A stretch of 64,000 nt of DNA from Actinobacteria bacterium OV450 (GCA_001298555.1 LJCW01000108.1:1-64000), one strand, 5' to 3'; counted from the stretch's first letter, positions 46,474 through 56,009 are shown. A program made the numbers and translations. Notes: generated from the letters alone by a model not told the origin.

Positions 46474-46899
46474 ATGAGCACCGCCGAGCTCCCGTTCTTC
46501 GTGTACGGGACCCTGCGCCCCGGGGAGGTCAACCACGCCCTGTTCCTGCGGGGCCGCACGGTCGCCGAGGAGCCCGCCCGGCTCCCGGACGCGCTCCTGT
46601 ACGACGGTCCCGGCTACCCGTACGCCGTCCAGCACCCGGGATCGCAGATCGTCGGCGAGCTGGTCACCCCGGCGCCCGGCGACTACGGGAGGCTGCTGGC
46701 CGAACTGGACCGGCTGGAGGAGTACCACGGCCCCGGCCGGCCGCTGAACGTCTACGACCGGGTCCGCCGGGACGCGGTCCGCCCGGACGGCAGCCGCACC
46801 CCCGCCTGGGTCTACCTGGCGGCACCGCTGCTGGCCCGCCGGCTGCGCGCGTCGGGCACCGAGATACCGGGCGGCGACTGGTTCGCCCGACGGGCCTGA
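46474..46899 (+). CDS. Gamma-glutamylcyclotransferase-fold protein
   Basis: Protein of 141 residues of the GGCT/AIG2 fold. The substrate-binding motif YGTLRPGEVNHALF is near the N-terminus, the conserved acidic residue lies in LDRLEEYHGPG (about 80-90), and the end has VYLAA. Reaction class: cyclisation of gamma-glutamyl amines, inferred from the fold. GGAGG is 10 nt upstream of the ATG, which overlaps the stop codon of a 22-codon frame. It converges on dnaG. Confidence 0.82.
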   Translation: MSTAELPFFVYGTLRPGEVNHALFLRGRTVAEEPARLPDALLYDGPGYPYAVQHPGSQIVGELVTPAPGDYGRLLAELDRLEEYHGPGRPLNVYDRVRRDAVRPDGSRTPAWVYLAAPLLARRLRASGTEIPGGDWFARRA

Positions 46900-46939
46900 G
46901 CGACCGGGCCGGGCACCCGGCGCGCCACGGGCGACACGC

Positions 46940-48859
46940 CTACAGGCCTTCGGCCCCGCGGTTGCGCAGGCGCTGGCCGTACTGCTGGAGGACCCAGAGC
47001 TCCTCCTGGACCGCCGCCAGCTGCTCCGGCGGCGCCTGCGGGCCCAGGCGCGACAGCGTGCCCTGGATCTCGTGCACCCGGCGGTCGACCGCGCGCAGCC
47101 GGACCTGGACCAGCTGGACGCCCGCGTAGACCTCGTCCACCGTCTTGGCGTGGATGGCCTCGACCGCGAGCTCGGTGACCAGTGCGCGGACCGTGTCGTT
47201 CGGCGCGGCGTCGCGGACCCGGGCCAGGTAGTCGTCGCTGCCCAGGGAGGCGCCGCCCGCGGCCTGGATGGCCTCGCGGACCGCCGCGTACGGAGGGGCG
47301 GTGAACTCGTCCACCCCGTACGCGTCGAAGGCCGGCGAGACCAGGGCCGGCCGCTGGAGCGCCAGCTTGAGCAGTTCGCGCTCCGTGCGGTGCGCCGGGC
47401 TGCGCAGGTTCAGCGCCGGTCCGCCGCCCGCGGGGCCGCTCGGCGCCGGGGCCGCCTCGTACGAGGACGCCTGGGCCGGGCGGCCGCGGCCCGGCTGCTG
47501 GCCGCCGCCCTGGCCGCCCCGCTCCCGGGCCCAGCGCGCCAGCTGAGCGACCCGCTTGACGACGAACTGCTCGTCCCGGATGCCCAGCATTCCCGCGAGC
47601 TGGACCGCCGACTCGTGCTGGATCGCGATGTTCTTGATGTTGGCGACGACCGGAGCCGCCTCGTCCAGCGCGGCAGCCCGGCCCGCCGGGTTCTCCAGGT
47701 TGTGCCGGGCCACGATGTGCCGCAGTGCGAACTCGAACAGCGGCGTCCGGGCCTCCACCAGACCGGCCACCGCCGCGTCACCCTGCGCCAGGCGCAGGTC
47801 GCACGGGTCCATGCCGCCGGGGGCGATGGTGATGGAGGTCTCGGCGGCGAACTTCTGGTCGTCCTCGAAGGCGCGCAGCGCGGCCTTCTGGCCGGCCGCG
47901 TCCCCGTCGAAGGTGAAGATCACCTCGGCCGTCGCGTTGTCCATCAGCAGACGGCGCAGGATCTTGATGTGGTCGCCGCCGAAGGCGGTGCCACACGTCG
48001 CGATGGCAGTCGTGACCCCGGCCATGTGGCAGGCCATCACGTCCGTGTAGCCCTCGACCACCACGGCCCGCGAGGTCTTCGCGATCTCCTTCTTCGCCAG
48101 GTCGATGCCGTACAGCACCTGGGACTTCTTGTAGATCGCCGTCTCGGGCGTGTTCAGGTACTTCGGCCCGTTGTCGTCGTCGCGCAGCTTGCGCGCGCCG
48201 AAGCCGACCACCTCGCCGCTGATGTCGCGGATCGGCCACATCAGGCGGCCGCGGAACCGGTCGATGGGCTTGCCGCTGCGGCTGTCCTGGGCCAGGCCGG
48301 AGGTGATCAGCTCCTTGTCGGTGAAGCCCTTGCCGCGCAGGAACCGGGTCAGGTGGTCCCAGCCGGCCGGGCTGTACCCGACGCTGAAGTGCTCGGCCGC
48401 CGCCTGGTCGAAGCCGCGCTCCGCCAGGAACCGGCGGCCGATCTCGGCCTCCGGGCTGCCCAGCTGGTCGACGTAGAACTGGGCGGCCGCCTTGTGTGCC
48501 TCGACGAGCCGGATGCGCTCGCCGCGGCCGCTGGTGCCCGCGGTGTACCCGCCCTCCTCGTACCGGAGGGTGATGCCCGCCTGGCCCGCGAGGCGCTCGA
48601 CGGCCTCCGAGAACGACAGGTGGTCGATCTTCATGATGAAGTCGAGGGTGTCCCCGCCCGCCTGGCAGCCGAAGCAGTGGTAGAGACCCTTGCTGGGGCT
48701 GACCTGGAAGGACGGGGACTTCTCGTCGTGGAAGGGGCACAGGCCCTTGAGGTTGCCGCCGCCCGCGTTGCGCAGCTGGAGGTAGTCGGAGACCACGGCG
48801 TCGATCGGGACCGCGTCCCGTACCGCCTTCACGTCGTCGTCGTTGATCCGTCCTGCCAC
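46940..48859 (-). CDS. dnaG: DNA primase DnaG
   Basis: Primase making RNA primers at the replication fork, 639 residues. The zinc-binding domain is Cys41-His44-Cys62-Cys65 ([10 protein letters not shown] ... HCFGC). The RNA polymerase/TOPRIM core has [16 protein letters not shown] and [14 protein letters not shown] Gly/Pro-rich linker (about 430-460) leads to the C-terminal helicase-binding domain. The GTG at 48859 (GTG GCA GGA) has TAGACT ending 6 nt upstream and no Shine-Dalgarno, so it may be leaderless. A flavoprotein gene separates it from dgt. Confidence 0.97.
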   Translation of the reverse strand: MAGRINDDDVKAVRDAVPIDAVVSDYLQLRNAGGGNLKGLCPFHDEKSPSFQVSPSKGLYHCFGCQAGGDTLDFIMKIDHLSFSEAVERLAGQAGITLRYEEGGYTAGTSGRGERIRLVEAHKAAAQFYVDQLGSPEAEIGRRFLAERGFDQAAAEHFSVGYSPAGWDHLTRFLRGKGFTDKELITSGLAQDSRSGKPIDRFRGRLMWPIRDISGEVVGFGARKLRDDDNGPKYLNTPETAIYKKSQVLYGIDLAKKEIAKTSRAVVVEGYTDVMACHMAGVTTAIATCGTAFGGDHIKILRRLLMDNATAEVIFTFDGDAAGQKAALRAFEDDQKFAAETSITIAPGGMDPCDLRLAQGDAAVAGLVEARTPLFEFALRHIVARHNLENPAGRAAALDEAAPVVANIKNIAIQHESAVQLAGMLGIRDEQFVVKRVAQLARWARERGGQGGGQQPGRGRPAQASSYEAAPAPSGPAGGGPALNLRSPAHRTERELLKLALQRPALVSPAFDAYGVDEFTAPPYAAVREAIQAAGGASLGSDDYLARVRDAAPNDTVRALVTELAVEAIHAKTVDEVYAGVQLVQVRLRAVDRRVHEIQGTLSRLGPQAPPEQLAAVQEELWVLQQYGQRLRNRGAEGL

Positions 48860-48865
48860 CCGTGA

Positions 48866-48871
48866 AGTCTA
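48866..48871 (-). promoter_or_regulatory. -10 element of dnaG (leaderless)
   Basis: TAGACT on the minus strand ends 6 nt before the GTG at 48859. It lies in the 34-bp gap after the flavoprotein gene. Confidence 0.45.
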
Positions 48872-48893
48872 CGGCCGGGCGCCGGCAAACCCG

Positions 48894-50168
48894 TCAGGCC
48901 CCCTCGGCCGGCAGCAGGGACTCCAGCGCGACCGTCGGGTCCGCCAGCGCCTCGCGGTTGACCGGCGCCTTCGACCGGATCAGGGCCTGGATGTGCTCGG
49001 TGACGTCCCACACGTTCACGTTCATCCCGGCCAGAACCCGGCCCTCCGCCAGCCAGAACGCGATGAACTCCCGCTTGGCCACGTCCCCGCGGATCAGCAC
49101 CTGGTCGTAGCCGCCCGCCGGGGCGTACCCCGAGTACTCCAGGCCCACGTCGTACTGGTCGGAGAAGAAGTACGGCACCCGGTCGTACGACACCTCCTGC
49201 CCCAGCATCGCCCGCGCCGCGGCCGGACCGCCGTTGAGCGCGTTCGCCCAGTGCTCGACCCGCAGCCGGGTCCCCAGCAGCGGGTGGTGCGCCGCGGCCA
49301 CGTCCCCGACGGCGAACACGTTCGGATCGCTGGTCCGCAGCGAGGCGTCCACGGCGATGCCGCCGCCGTGCTGCCGGTCGACCAGTGCCAGCCCGGAGGT
49401 CTCGGCGAGCGCCGTCCGCGGCGCCGCCCCGATCGCCGCGAGCACGGCGTGCGCCGGGTGCTCCTCGCCGTCGTCGGTCCGGGCCGCGAGCACCATGCCG
49501 TCCTGCCCGACGATCTCGGTGAGCCGCGAACCGAAGTGGAAGCGGACCCCGTGCTCGGCGTGCAGGTCCCCGAACAGCCGGCCGACCTCCGGGCCGAGCA
49601 CCGCGTGCAGCGGGGTGGCCAGCGGTTCGACCACGGTGACCTCGGCCCCGTACCCGCGGGCCGCGGCGGCGACCTCCAGGCCGATCCACCCGGCGCCCGC
49701 GATCAGCAGGTGGCCGTTGTCCCGGCCGAGGGTGGCCAGGACGCCCTTCAGCCGCTCGGCGTGGGCCAGCCGGCGCAGGTGGTGCACCCCCGCCAGGCCC
49801 GTCCCCGGGATGTCGAGGCGGCGCGGCTCGGCCCCGGTGGCCAGCAGCAGCTTGTCGTAGTGCAGCGCCGTGCCGTCGCCGAGGACCACCTTGCGGGCCT
49901 CCCGGTCCAGGTGGACCGCGGGCTGGCCGAGGTGCAGCTCGATGTCGGCCTTGGCGTACCAGGACGGCTCGTGGACGAAGACGCTGTCACGCTCCTCCTT
50001 GCCCTGGAGGTACCCCTTGGACAGCGGGGGCCGTTCGTAGGGGTGGTCGCGCTCGTCGCCGACCAGGATCACCCGCCCCGTGAACCCCTCGGACCTCAGC
50101 GTCTCGGCCGCCTTGGCCCCGGCGAGCCCTGCGCCGACGATGACGAACGTCCGGTGTGCGTCGACCAC
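48894..50168 (-). CDS. Ferredoxin-reductase-type FAD/NAD(P) oxidoreductase
   Basis: Flavoprotein of 424 residues of the rubredoxin/ferredoxin reductase group. FAD motif FVIVGAGLAGAKAAETLRSEG, the family's HPYERPPLSKGYL, the NAD motif LLIAGAGWIGLEVAAAARGYG, and the second FAD block TSDPNVFAVGDVAAAHHPLLG. The C-terminal domain includes YFFSDQYDVGLEYSG. Its ferredoxin or P450 partner is not encoded nearby. The GTG at 50168 is chosen for the strong GAGGAGG 6 nt upstream. Confidence 0.92.
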   Translation of the reverse strand: MVDAHRTFVIVGAGLAGAKAAETLRSEGFTGRVILVGDERDHPYERPPLSKGYLQGKEERDSVFVHEPSWYAKADIELHLGQPAVHLDREARKVVLGDGTALHYDKLLLATGAEPRRLDIPGTGLAGVHHLRRLAHAERLKGVLATLGRDNGHLLIAGAGWIGLEVAAAARGYGAEVTVVEPLATPLHAVLGPEVGRLFGDLHAEHGVRFHFGSRLTEIVGQDGMVLAARTDDGEEHPAHAVLAAIGAAPRTALAETSGLALVDRQHGGGIAVDASLRTSDPNVFAVGDVAAAHHPLLGTRLRVEHWANALNGGPAAARAMLGQEVSYDRVPYFFSDQYDVGLEYSGYAPAGGYDQVLIRGDVAKREFIAFWLAEGRVLAGMNVNVWDVTEHIQALIRSKAPVNREALADPTVALESLLPAEGA

Positions 50169-50261
50169 CTGATGCCTCCTCATAACCTCTCCGCCACATG
50201 CGAGCACATGCGAGCGTCCCGCACCGAGCCTGCCGCGTGAAGGGGGAGTGGCCCGATCGGC

Positions 50262-51611
50262 TCACGCTTCGGACCGGCGCGTGCGCCGTGTGAGCCGGGC
50301 GTGCAGGGAGCGCGCGGAGGCGTCGGTGAGCGCCGCGATCTGGTCGATGACCGCACGTTTGCGGGCCCTGTCGTCGGGCGCGGCATCGAAGATGGCCCGG
50401 AACTGCGGGTCCAGTCCCTCGGGCGCACGGGCGCTGAGGGCCTCTGCGAGTTCGGCCAGGACGATGCGCTGATCGGCGCGCAGCCGCTCCTGCTCGTCGC
50501 GCTGCATCACGTACAGGTCGGCCACCGCCTTCAGGACAGCGCACTCGTTGCGCGCCTCGCGCGGGACCACCAGCTCGGCCGCGTACCGGGTCAGCCGGCC
50601 GGAGCCGTACGCCTCGCGCGTGGCGCCCTCCGCGGCCAGGCAGAACCGGCCGATCAGCTGGCTGGTGGCGTCCTTGAGGCGGGCCTGGGCGACGGCCGAC
50701 CCGTCGTACCCGTGCGGCCACCACTCCTGCTCCATCAGCCGGTCGAGGGCCTCGCGCAGCTCCTCCGGATCGGTGTCGGCCGGGACGTACCGGCCGATCG
50801 CGACCCGCCAGATGGCGGTGCGCTCGGGCTCGGCGAAGAGGAGGTTGGGGTCGAGGTGCCCGGCGTGCAGACCGTCCTCGAAGTCGTGGACCGAGTACGC
50901 GACGTCGTCAGACCAGTCCATCACCTGGGCCTCGAAGCACTTGCGGTCCGCGGGCGCGCCGCGCCGCAGCCACTCGAAGACCGGCAGGTCGTCGTCGTAC
51001 GCGCCGAACTTGACGGAGTCGGGGTCGGTGGGGTGGCCGCCACGGGCCCACGGGTACTTGGTGGCGGCGTCCAGGCAGGCCCGGGTGAGGTTGAGCCCGA
51101 CGCTGACGGGCTCGCCGCCGGCCGCGTCGGGCACGAACCGCTTCGGCTCCAGGCGGGTCAGCAGGCGCAGCGACTGGGCGTTGCCCTCGAAGCCGCCGCA
51201 GTCCTTGGCGAACTCGTTCAGCGCCTCCTCGCCGTTGTGCCCGAACGGCGGGTGGCCCATGTCGTGCGAGAGGCAGGCGGCCTCGACGAGGTCGGGGTCG
51301 CAGCCGAGGGCCGCGCCGAGCTCGCGGCCGACCTGGGCGCACTCCAGGGAGTGCGTCAGGCGGGTGCGGGGGCTGGCGTCCCAGTCGTACGAGCGGCTGC
51401 CGGGGGTGACCACCTGGGTCTTCCCGGCGAGGCGGCGCAGGGCGGCGGAGTGCAGGACGCGGGCCCGGTCGCGCTGGAAGGCGGTCCGGCCGGGGCGTTT
51501 GTCGGGCTCGGCCGCCCAGCGCTCGGTGTCGGACGCGTCGTAGGGGGTGTCCGGGGTGTTCGGGTCGGGGTGACGGACGGGTGCGATGCCGGTGCCTTCC
51601 ATGCCTTCCAT
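50262..51611 (-). CDS. dgt: Deoxyguanosinetriphosphate triphosphohydrolase (HD family)
   Basis: Hydrolyses dGTP (and often other dNTPs) to nucleoside and triphosphate; 449 residues. The HD metal site is seen in LTHSLECAQ (His87) and [19 protein letters not shown] (His116, Asp117), with the later Asp in [17 protein letters not shown]. The N-terminal [23 protein letters not shown] is characteristic. The start at 51611 has TACCGT ending 6 nt upstream; a second in-frame ATG is three codons on. It lies upstream of the flavoprotein and dnaG genes, the usual dgt-dnaG association. Confidence 0.94.
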   Translation of the reverse strand: MEGMEGTGIAPVRHPDPNTPDTPYDASDTERWAAEPDKRPGRTAFQRDRARVLHSAALRRLAGKTQVVTPGSRSYDWDASPRTRLTHSLECAQVGRELGAALGCDPDLVEAACLSHDMGHPPFGHNGEEALNEFAKDCGGFEGNAQSLRLLTRLEPKRFVPDAAGGEPVSVGLNLTRACLDAATKYPWARGGHPTDPDSVKFGAYDDDLPVFEWLRRGAPADRKCFEAQVMDWSDDVAYSVHDFEDGLHAGHLDPNLLFAEPERTAIWRVAIGRYVPADTDPEELREALDRLMEQEWWPHGYDGSAVAQARLKDATSQLIGRFCLAAEGATREAYGSGRLTRYAAELVVPREARNECAVLKAVADLYVMQRDEQERLRADQRIVLAELAEALSARAPEGLDPQFRAIFDAAPDDRARKRAVIDQIAALTDASARSLHARLTRRTRRSEA

Positions 51612-51617
51612 GTTCAG

Positions 51618-51623
51618 ACGGTA
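51618..51623 (-). promoter_or_regulatory. -10 element of dgt (leaderless)
   Basis: TACCGT on the minus strand, 6 nt before the ATG at 51611, with no Shine-Dalgarno. Confidence 0.4.
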
Positions 51624-51676
51624 ACCGGAAGCACCGACAAGACGACCAATCTGAGCAATCGGAACCGACGCGGTCT

Positions 51677-52471
51677 TTATGCGGTGGCCAGTTTCAGCCG
51701 GGCCGGGGAGGCCAGGTGCGTCCGCTGCCGGGCCAGGGCCTCGTCGTAGCGCCTCAGTACGAGGCGGGCCAGGGCGGGATGGTCGCCGAGCGGGGCGGCC
51801 GCCGGGCCGGGCGCGGCGGCGGCGCTCTGCGCGGCGAAGCGGCCGGGGGCGGTGAAGTACGAGGCCACCGCGACCCGGTGGTGGCCGCGGGCGGTGAGGG
51901 CGCGGACGGCGTCGGCGACGGCGGGGGAGGCGGAGGCGTAGGCCGGTACGACGGGCACGCCGCCGAGGCGTTCGGAGAGCAGGGCGGCGGTGCGGCGGGT
52001 GTCGGCCGCCGAGTCGGGGTCGCGGGAGCCGGCCGCGGCGAGCACGACGGCGGGGCCGGCGCCCCGGCCGGGGCCCCGGTCCGCACCTCGGCCGGTTCCG
52101 GGTCCGGAGGTGTCGGTGCCGGGGGTCCAGCCGGCCTCCAGGAGGCGCTCGTACAGGGCCTCCACCAGCAGCGGATGGGGGCCGAGCGGCGCGGCGACGC
52201 GGGTGTCCAGGTGGGCGGCGCGGGCCGCGGCCGCGGGCAGGTCCCGCTTGACGTGGTGGCCGCGGCCGAGGAGCAGCGGGACGAGCACGGCCGCGCCGGT
52301 GGTGTTCCGCAGGGTGTCGCCGAGCAGGGGCCGGTTCAGCTCGACGTGTCCGAGCCGGACGTCGAGGCGGGGACGGAGTTCGCGGACGCGGTCGAGGAGG
52401 GCCAGGACGGCGGGGAGGGCGCGGGGGTCGCGGCTGCCGTGCGCGACGGCGACGAGGGTGGGCTGCTGCAT
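51677..52471 (-). CDS. Sirohydrochlorin chelatase-like protein (CbiX/SirB type)
   Basis: Two tandem CbiX-like domains, 264 residues. The first has the metal-binding His in [14 protein letters not shown] (His11) and [14 protein letters not shown] Gly-rich linker (about 118-137) follows. The second has [14 protein letters not shown], where the equivalent His is Ala, so only the first domain can coordinate metal directly. Expected role: inserting iron (sirohaem) or cobalt into sirohydrochlorin. Sirohaem is the cofactor of NirB encoded 10 kb away, making ferrochelatase activity the likelier one. The ATG is preceded by GGAGTCCCC, and another coding-like frame lies directly upstream. Confidence 0.82.
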   Translation of the reverse strand: MQQPTLVAVAHGSRDPRALPAVLALLDRVRELRPRLDVRLGHVELNRPLLGDTLRNTTGAAVLVPLLLGRGHHVKRDLPAAAARAAHLDTRVAAPLGPHPLLVEALYERLLEAGWTPGTDTSGPGTGRGADRGPGRGAGPAVVLAAAGSRDPDSAADTRRTAALLSERLGGVPVVPAYASASPAVADAVRALTARGHHRVAVASYFTAPGRFAAQSAAAAPGPAAAPLGDHPALARLVLRRYDEALARQRTHLASPARLKLATA

Positions 52472-52629
52472 GCGGGGACTCCGTCGGACCGGTCCCCCGC
52501 CGTGCGCCAGGGGCGCAGTCCGCTGAGCTGCGTGCCGAGTTGGGTGGTGATCCGGGTCAGCAGCTCCGTGGCGGTGGCGGGGGGAAAGGAGAGGGACAGG
52601 GACTCGGGAGGGTGCACCAGCTCCGTCAT
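52336..52629 (-). CDS. Possible small protein or displaced N-terminus before the chelatase gene
   Basis: From an ATG at 52629 (AGGA 8 nt upstream) the frame reads [20 protein letters not shown] and continues with strongly GC-biased third positions to about 52475. It then runs on for about 45 codons out of frame inside the chelatase gene, where the composition (Ser/Pro-rich) looks non-coding. Either a true small protein overlaps the chelatase, or a single-base shift near 52471 separates an N-terminal extension from it. I cannot decide between these; product unknown. Confidence 0.3.
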   Translation of the reverse strand: MTELVHPPESLSLSFPPATATELLTRITTQLGTQLSGLRPWRTAGDRSDGVPACSSPPSSPSRTAAATPAPSPPSWPSSTASANSVPASTSGSDTSS

Positions 52630-52800
52630 GAATCGATCCTGCGGGCCGGAGATTGCGGGTGCGTTGCGCGGGGGTGACGGGTGTTTACCGGCACCTCACT
52701 CGCTCATTCGTACGGGTGAAAGGCGGGGGAGAGGGAACTGGGGGCCGGGTGGGGATCGTCAACCTGTGCGAACGGTGCGTGGCGAGCGGGGGGAAAGATC

Positions 52801-53478
52801 ATGAAACTGATGCCGGGCCGGCTGAGGACGGTGGCGGGGCGGCGGCGGGCCGTCCAGGCGGTGGTGGCCGCGTGCGTGCTGGCGCTGCTGCCCTCGGCGT
52901 GGACGCACGCGGCGGCCGCGGACCGGCTGCGGACCACGGCCGACGCGCCGCCGGCCGAGGTGGCGGTGGTGTTCGGGGCGGGTCTGTGGAACGGGCGGCC
53001 GACGCCCTACCTGGCCAGACGGCTCGATGCGGCGGCCGAGCTGTACCGCACGGGCAAGGCGAAGGTCGTGCTCGTCACCGGCGACAACAGCCGCACCGAG
53101 TACGACGAGCCCGACGCGATGCGGACGTACCTGACGGCCCACGGGGTGCCGGCGGACCGGATCGTCAGCGACTACGCCGGCTTCGACACCTGGGACTCCT
53201 GTGTCCGCGCCAAGGAGATCTTCGGGGTCAAGCGGGCCGTGCTGATCAGCCAGGGCTTCCACATACGCCGGGCCGTCGCGCTCTGCGGCGCGGCGGGCGT
53301 CGACGCCTACGGGGTCGGTGTCGACGACGAGCACGATGCGACCTGGTACTACGGCGGCACGCGCGAGGTCTTCGCGGCCGGCAAGGCGGCGCTGGACGCG
53401 GCCTTCAAGCCGGAGCCGCGGTTCCTGGGGCCGAAGGAGCAGGGGGTGTCGAGGGCGCTGGGCGCTCTGGCAGACTGA
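52801..53478 (+). CDS. SanA/YdcF-family (DUF218) envelope protein
   Basis: Membrane-associated protein of 225 residues. One N-terminal helix (AVQAVVAACVLALLPSAWTH, about 17-36) is followed by the DUF218 domain: VAVVFGAGLWNGRPTPYLARR, VVLVTGDNSRTEYDEPDAM, IVSDYAGFDTWDSCVRAKEIFG and LISQGFHIRRAVALC. This is the SanA branch, linked in enterobacteria to vancomycin exclusion and envelope integrity; biochemical activity is not established. GGGGGGAAAGATC precedes the ATG. Confidence 0.85.
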   Translation: MKLMPGRLRTVAGRRRAVQAVVAACVLALLPSAWTHAAAADRLRTTADAPPAEVAVVFGAGLWNGRPTPYLARRLDAAAELYRTGKAKVVLVTGDNSRTEYDEPDAMRTYLTAHGVPADRIVSDYAGFDTWDSCVRAKEIFGVKRAVLISQGFHIRRAVALCGAAGVDAYGVGVDDEHDATWYYGGTREVFAAGKAALDAAFKPEPRFLGPKEQGVSRALGALAD

Positions 53479-53549
53479 CGCGCCGTCGGCCGCCTGTGCC
53501 GATCAGTCATATGGCGCTCTGTCCGTCTCGGCGTCAGGGGTGTGGAACC

Positions 53550-53699
53550 GTGGCCGTTGTGGATCTGAGCGGCAAGGCCGTCGTCATCACCGGGGGAGCG
53601 CGCGGGCTGGGCGCGGCGGCCGCCCCGGCCGTCGTGGACGGCGGCGGCAGCTACGGCGGCTGGACGGCCGGCCCGCCGAAGCCCGCGATGAGCCGCTGA
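53550..53699 (+). pseudogene. SDR gene remnant with large internal deletion
   Basis: A 49-codon frame from a GTG at 53550 joins the two ends of a short-chain dehydrogenase. It begins with the N-terminal strand and cofactor loop VDLSGKAVVITGGARGLGAA and, after VVDGGGSY, ends in GGWTAGPPKPAMSR. That ending resembles the usual SDR C-terminus VDGGWTAGP. About 200 central residues, including the catalytic Tyr/Lys, are gone while the frame is kept. The junction lies in a GACGGCGG-rich stretch, suggesting deletion between short repeats. The following 110 bp (53700-53812) look non-coding. Confidence 0.65.
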
Positions 53700-53877
53700 C
53701 CGCCCTCGGCGGGACGGACGGACCACGGGGCCCGGCCCGTCGGTCCGGCCGGCGACGGATACCTCGTCCTCGACGTCGCAGGGGCCGCATGGTGTACGTG
53801 GAGGTCCCGTAGCGGCCCGAGTCCCGCCTGCCCTCACCGGGCCCCGACGGGCGTGCTGAGGTACTCGTACGGGAGGC

Positions 53878-53904
53878 GTAACCGGGGGCGGCGGCCCGCG
53901 TAAC
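53878..53904 (+). promoter_or_regulatory. candidate GlnR-type site upstream of nasA
   Basis: GTAAC at 53878-53882 and GTAAC at 53900-53904, exactly 22 bp apart, 24 bp before the nasA ATG. The GAAAC-like elements expected between them are not recognisable. Confidence 0.4.
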
Positions 53905-53927
53905 ACCACCGCCGCAGGCTGGGCGGT

Positions 53928-56009
53928 ATGCGCACCCCGGACTCCGCCATCGCCACGCACTGCCCGTACTGCGCGCTGCAGTGCGGGATGAACCTCCGCC
54001 CCGAGCCGGGCGGCGCGACGGTCGAAGTGGAGGAGCGGGCCGATTTCCCCGTGAACCGGGGCGCGCTGTGCGGCAAGGGGCGCTCCGCCCCCGCCGTGCT
54101 CTCCTCCCGGGTGCGCCTGACCGGGCCGCTCGTCCGCACCCACGCCACCGGAGCGCTGGAGCCGGCCACCTGGGAGGAGGCCCTCGACGCCGTCGCCGCG
54201 GGCCTCGCCCGGACGCGCCACGCGCACGGGCCCGACGCGGTCGGCGTGTTCGGGGGCGGCGGCCTGACCAACGAGAAGGCGTACGCGCTCGGCAAGTTCG
54301 CCCGCGTCGCCCTGCGGACCTCGCAGATCGACTACAACGGCCGCTTCTGCATGTCCTCGGCCGCCGCCGCCCACCAGCGGGCCTTCGGCCTGGACCGCGG
54401 ACTCCCCTTCCCGCTGGAGGACATCCCGCGGACAGGCTGCGTCATCCTCGTCGGCTCGAACCCGGCGGAGACCATGCCGCCCGCCCTGCGCTACCTCACC
54501 GAGCTGAAGGCGAACGGCGGCACGCTGATCGTCGTCGACCCGCGCCGGACCCGGACCGCCGAACAGGCCGACCTGCACCTCGCCCCCCGCCCCGGCACCG
54601 ATCTCGCCCTCGCCCTGGGCCTGCTGCACCTGGTCGTCGCCGAGGGCCGCACCGACGAGGAGTTCATCGCCGGCCGCACCACCGGCTGGGAGGAGGCCCG
54701 CGCCGCGGCGATGGCGCACTGGCCGGAGCTGGTGGAGCGGATCACCGGCGTGCCCGTCCCCAGGCTCCGCGAGGCGGCCGCCCTGTTCTGCGCGCCGTCC
54801 TCCGCGATGGTCCTGACCGCCCGCGGACCCGAGCAGCAGTCGAAAGGCACCGACACCGTCGGCGCGTGGATCAACCTGTGCCTGGCCACCGGCCGTGCCG
54901 GACGCCCGTTCTCCGGGTACGGCTGCCTCACCGGCCAGGGCAACGGGCAGGGCGGGCGCGAACACGGCCAGAAGGCCGACCAGCTGCCCGGCTACCGCAA
55001 ACTGACCGACCCCGCCGCGCGCGCCCACGTCGCCGAGGTCTGGGGCGTCGACCCCGACAGCCTGCCCGCCCCCGGCCGCAGTGCGTACGAACTCCTCGAC
55101 GCCCTCGGCACGGACGTCAAGGCCCTCCTCCTCATGGGGTCCAACCCGGTGGTCTCGGCCCCCCGCGCCGCCCACGTCGAGGACCGCATCCGCGCCCTGG
55201 ACTTCCTGGCCGTGGCGGACGTCGTCCTCTCCGAGACGGCGGCCCTCGCGGACGTGGTCCTCCCCGTCACCCAGTGGGCGGAGGAGACCGGCACCACCAC
55301 CAACCTGGAGGGCCGCGTCCTGCTGCGCCGCCGCGCCCTGACCCCGCCGCCGGGGGTGCGCAGCGACCTGGACGTGCTGCACGGCCTGGCCGCCCGCCTC
55401 GGCGTCGAGAAGGGCTTCCCCACCGCCCCCGAGGAGGTCTTCGAAGAGCTCCGCCGCGCCTCGGCCGGCGGCCCGGCGGACTACTCGGGCATCTCCTACG
55501 CCCGCATCGAGGCCGAGCAGGGCGTCTTCTGGCCCTGCCCGCAGGAGTCCCACCCCGGCACCCCGCGCCTTTTCCTCGACCGCTTCGCCACCGAGGACGG
55601 ACGCGCCCGCTTCGTCCCCGTCTCCCACCGGGACGCGGCCGAGGTCCCGGACCGCGAGTACCCGGTCCTGCTCACCACCGGCCGGGTGGTCGCCCAGTAC
55701 CAGTCGGGCGCCCAGACCCGCCGCGTGGACGAGCTCAACGAGGCGGCCCCCGGCCCCTTCGTGGAGCTCCACCCGCGCCTCGCCTCCCGTATCGGCGCGG
55801 TCGAGGGCGCCCCGCTCGCCGTCGTCTCCCGCCGCGGCCGCGCCGTGGCCCCGGCCCGCATCACGGACGCCATCCGCGCGGACACCGTCTTCATGCCGTT
55901 CCACTGGCCGGGCGAGGGCCGTGCCAACTCCCTGACCAACCCGGCCCTGGACCCCGTTTCCCGCATGCCCGAGTTCAAGGTCTGCGCGGTCCGCGTCGAA
56001 CCGGCGTGA
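53928..56009 (+). CDS. nasA: Assimilatory nitrate reductase, molybdopterin catalytic subunit
   Basis: Reduces nitrate to nitrite; 693 residues, molybdopterin oxidoreductase family. The N-terminal [4Fe-4S] site is Cys12, Cys15, Cys19 and Cys48 (CPYCALQCGM ... LCGKG), and the likely Mo ligand is Cys141 in NGRFCMSSA. The typical GYGCLTGQGNGQGGREHGQ block and the C-terminal molydopterin-dinucleotide-binding domain (VLLTTGRVVAQYQSGAQTRR) follow. There is no BFD [2Fe-2S] tail, so an electron donor is required; the flavoprotein of the nirBD operon is a candidate. Two GTNAC half-sites 22 bp apart lie upstream. Confidence 0.95.
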   Translation: MRTPDSAIATHCPYCALQCGMNLRPEPGGATVEVEERADFPVNRGALCGKGRSAPAVLSSRVRLTGPLVRTHATGALEPATWEEALDAVAAGLARTRHAHGPDAVGVFGGGGLTNEKAYALGKFARVALRTSQIDYNGRFCMSSAAAAHQRAFGLDRGLPFPLEDIPRTGCVILVGSNPAETMPPALRYLTELKANGGTLIVVDPRRTRTAEQADLHLAPRPGTDLALALGLLHLVVAEGRTDEEFIAGRTTGWEEARAAAMAHWPELVERITGVPVPRLREAAALFCAPSSAMVLTARGPEQQSKGTDTVGAWINLCLATGRAGRPFSGYGCLTGQGNGQGGREHGQKADQLPGYRKLTDPAARAHVAEVWGVDPDSLPAPGRSAYELLDALGTDVKALLLMGSNPVVSAPRAAHVEDRIRALDFLAVADVVLSETAALADVVLPVTQWAEETGTTTNLEGRVLLRRRALTPPPGVRSDLDVLHGLAARLGVEKGFPTAPEEVFEELRRASAGGPADYSGISYARIEAEQGVFWPCPQESHPGTPRLFLDRFATEDGRARFVPVSHRDAAEVPDREYPVLLTTGRVVAQYQSGAQTRRVDELNEAAPGPFVELHPRLASRIGAVEGAPLAVVSRRGRAVAPARITDAIRADTVFMPFHWPGEGRANSLTNPALDPVSRMPEFKVCAVRVEPA

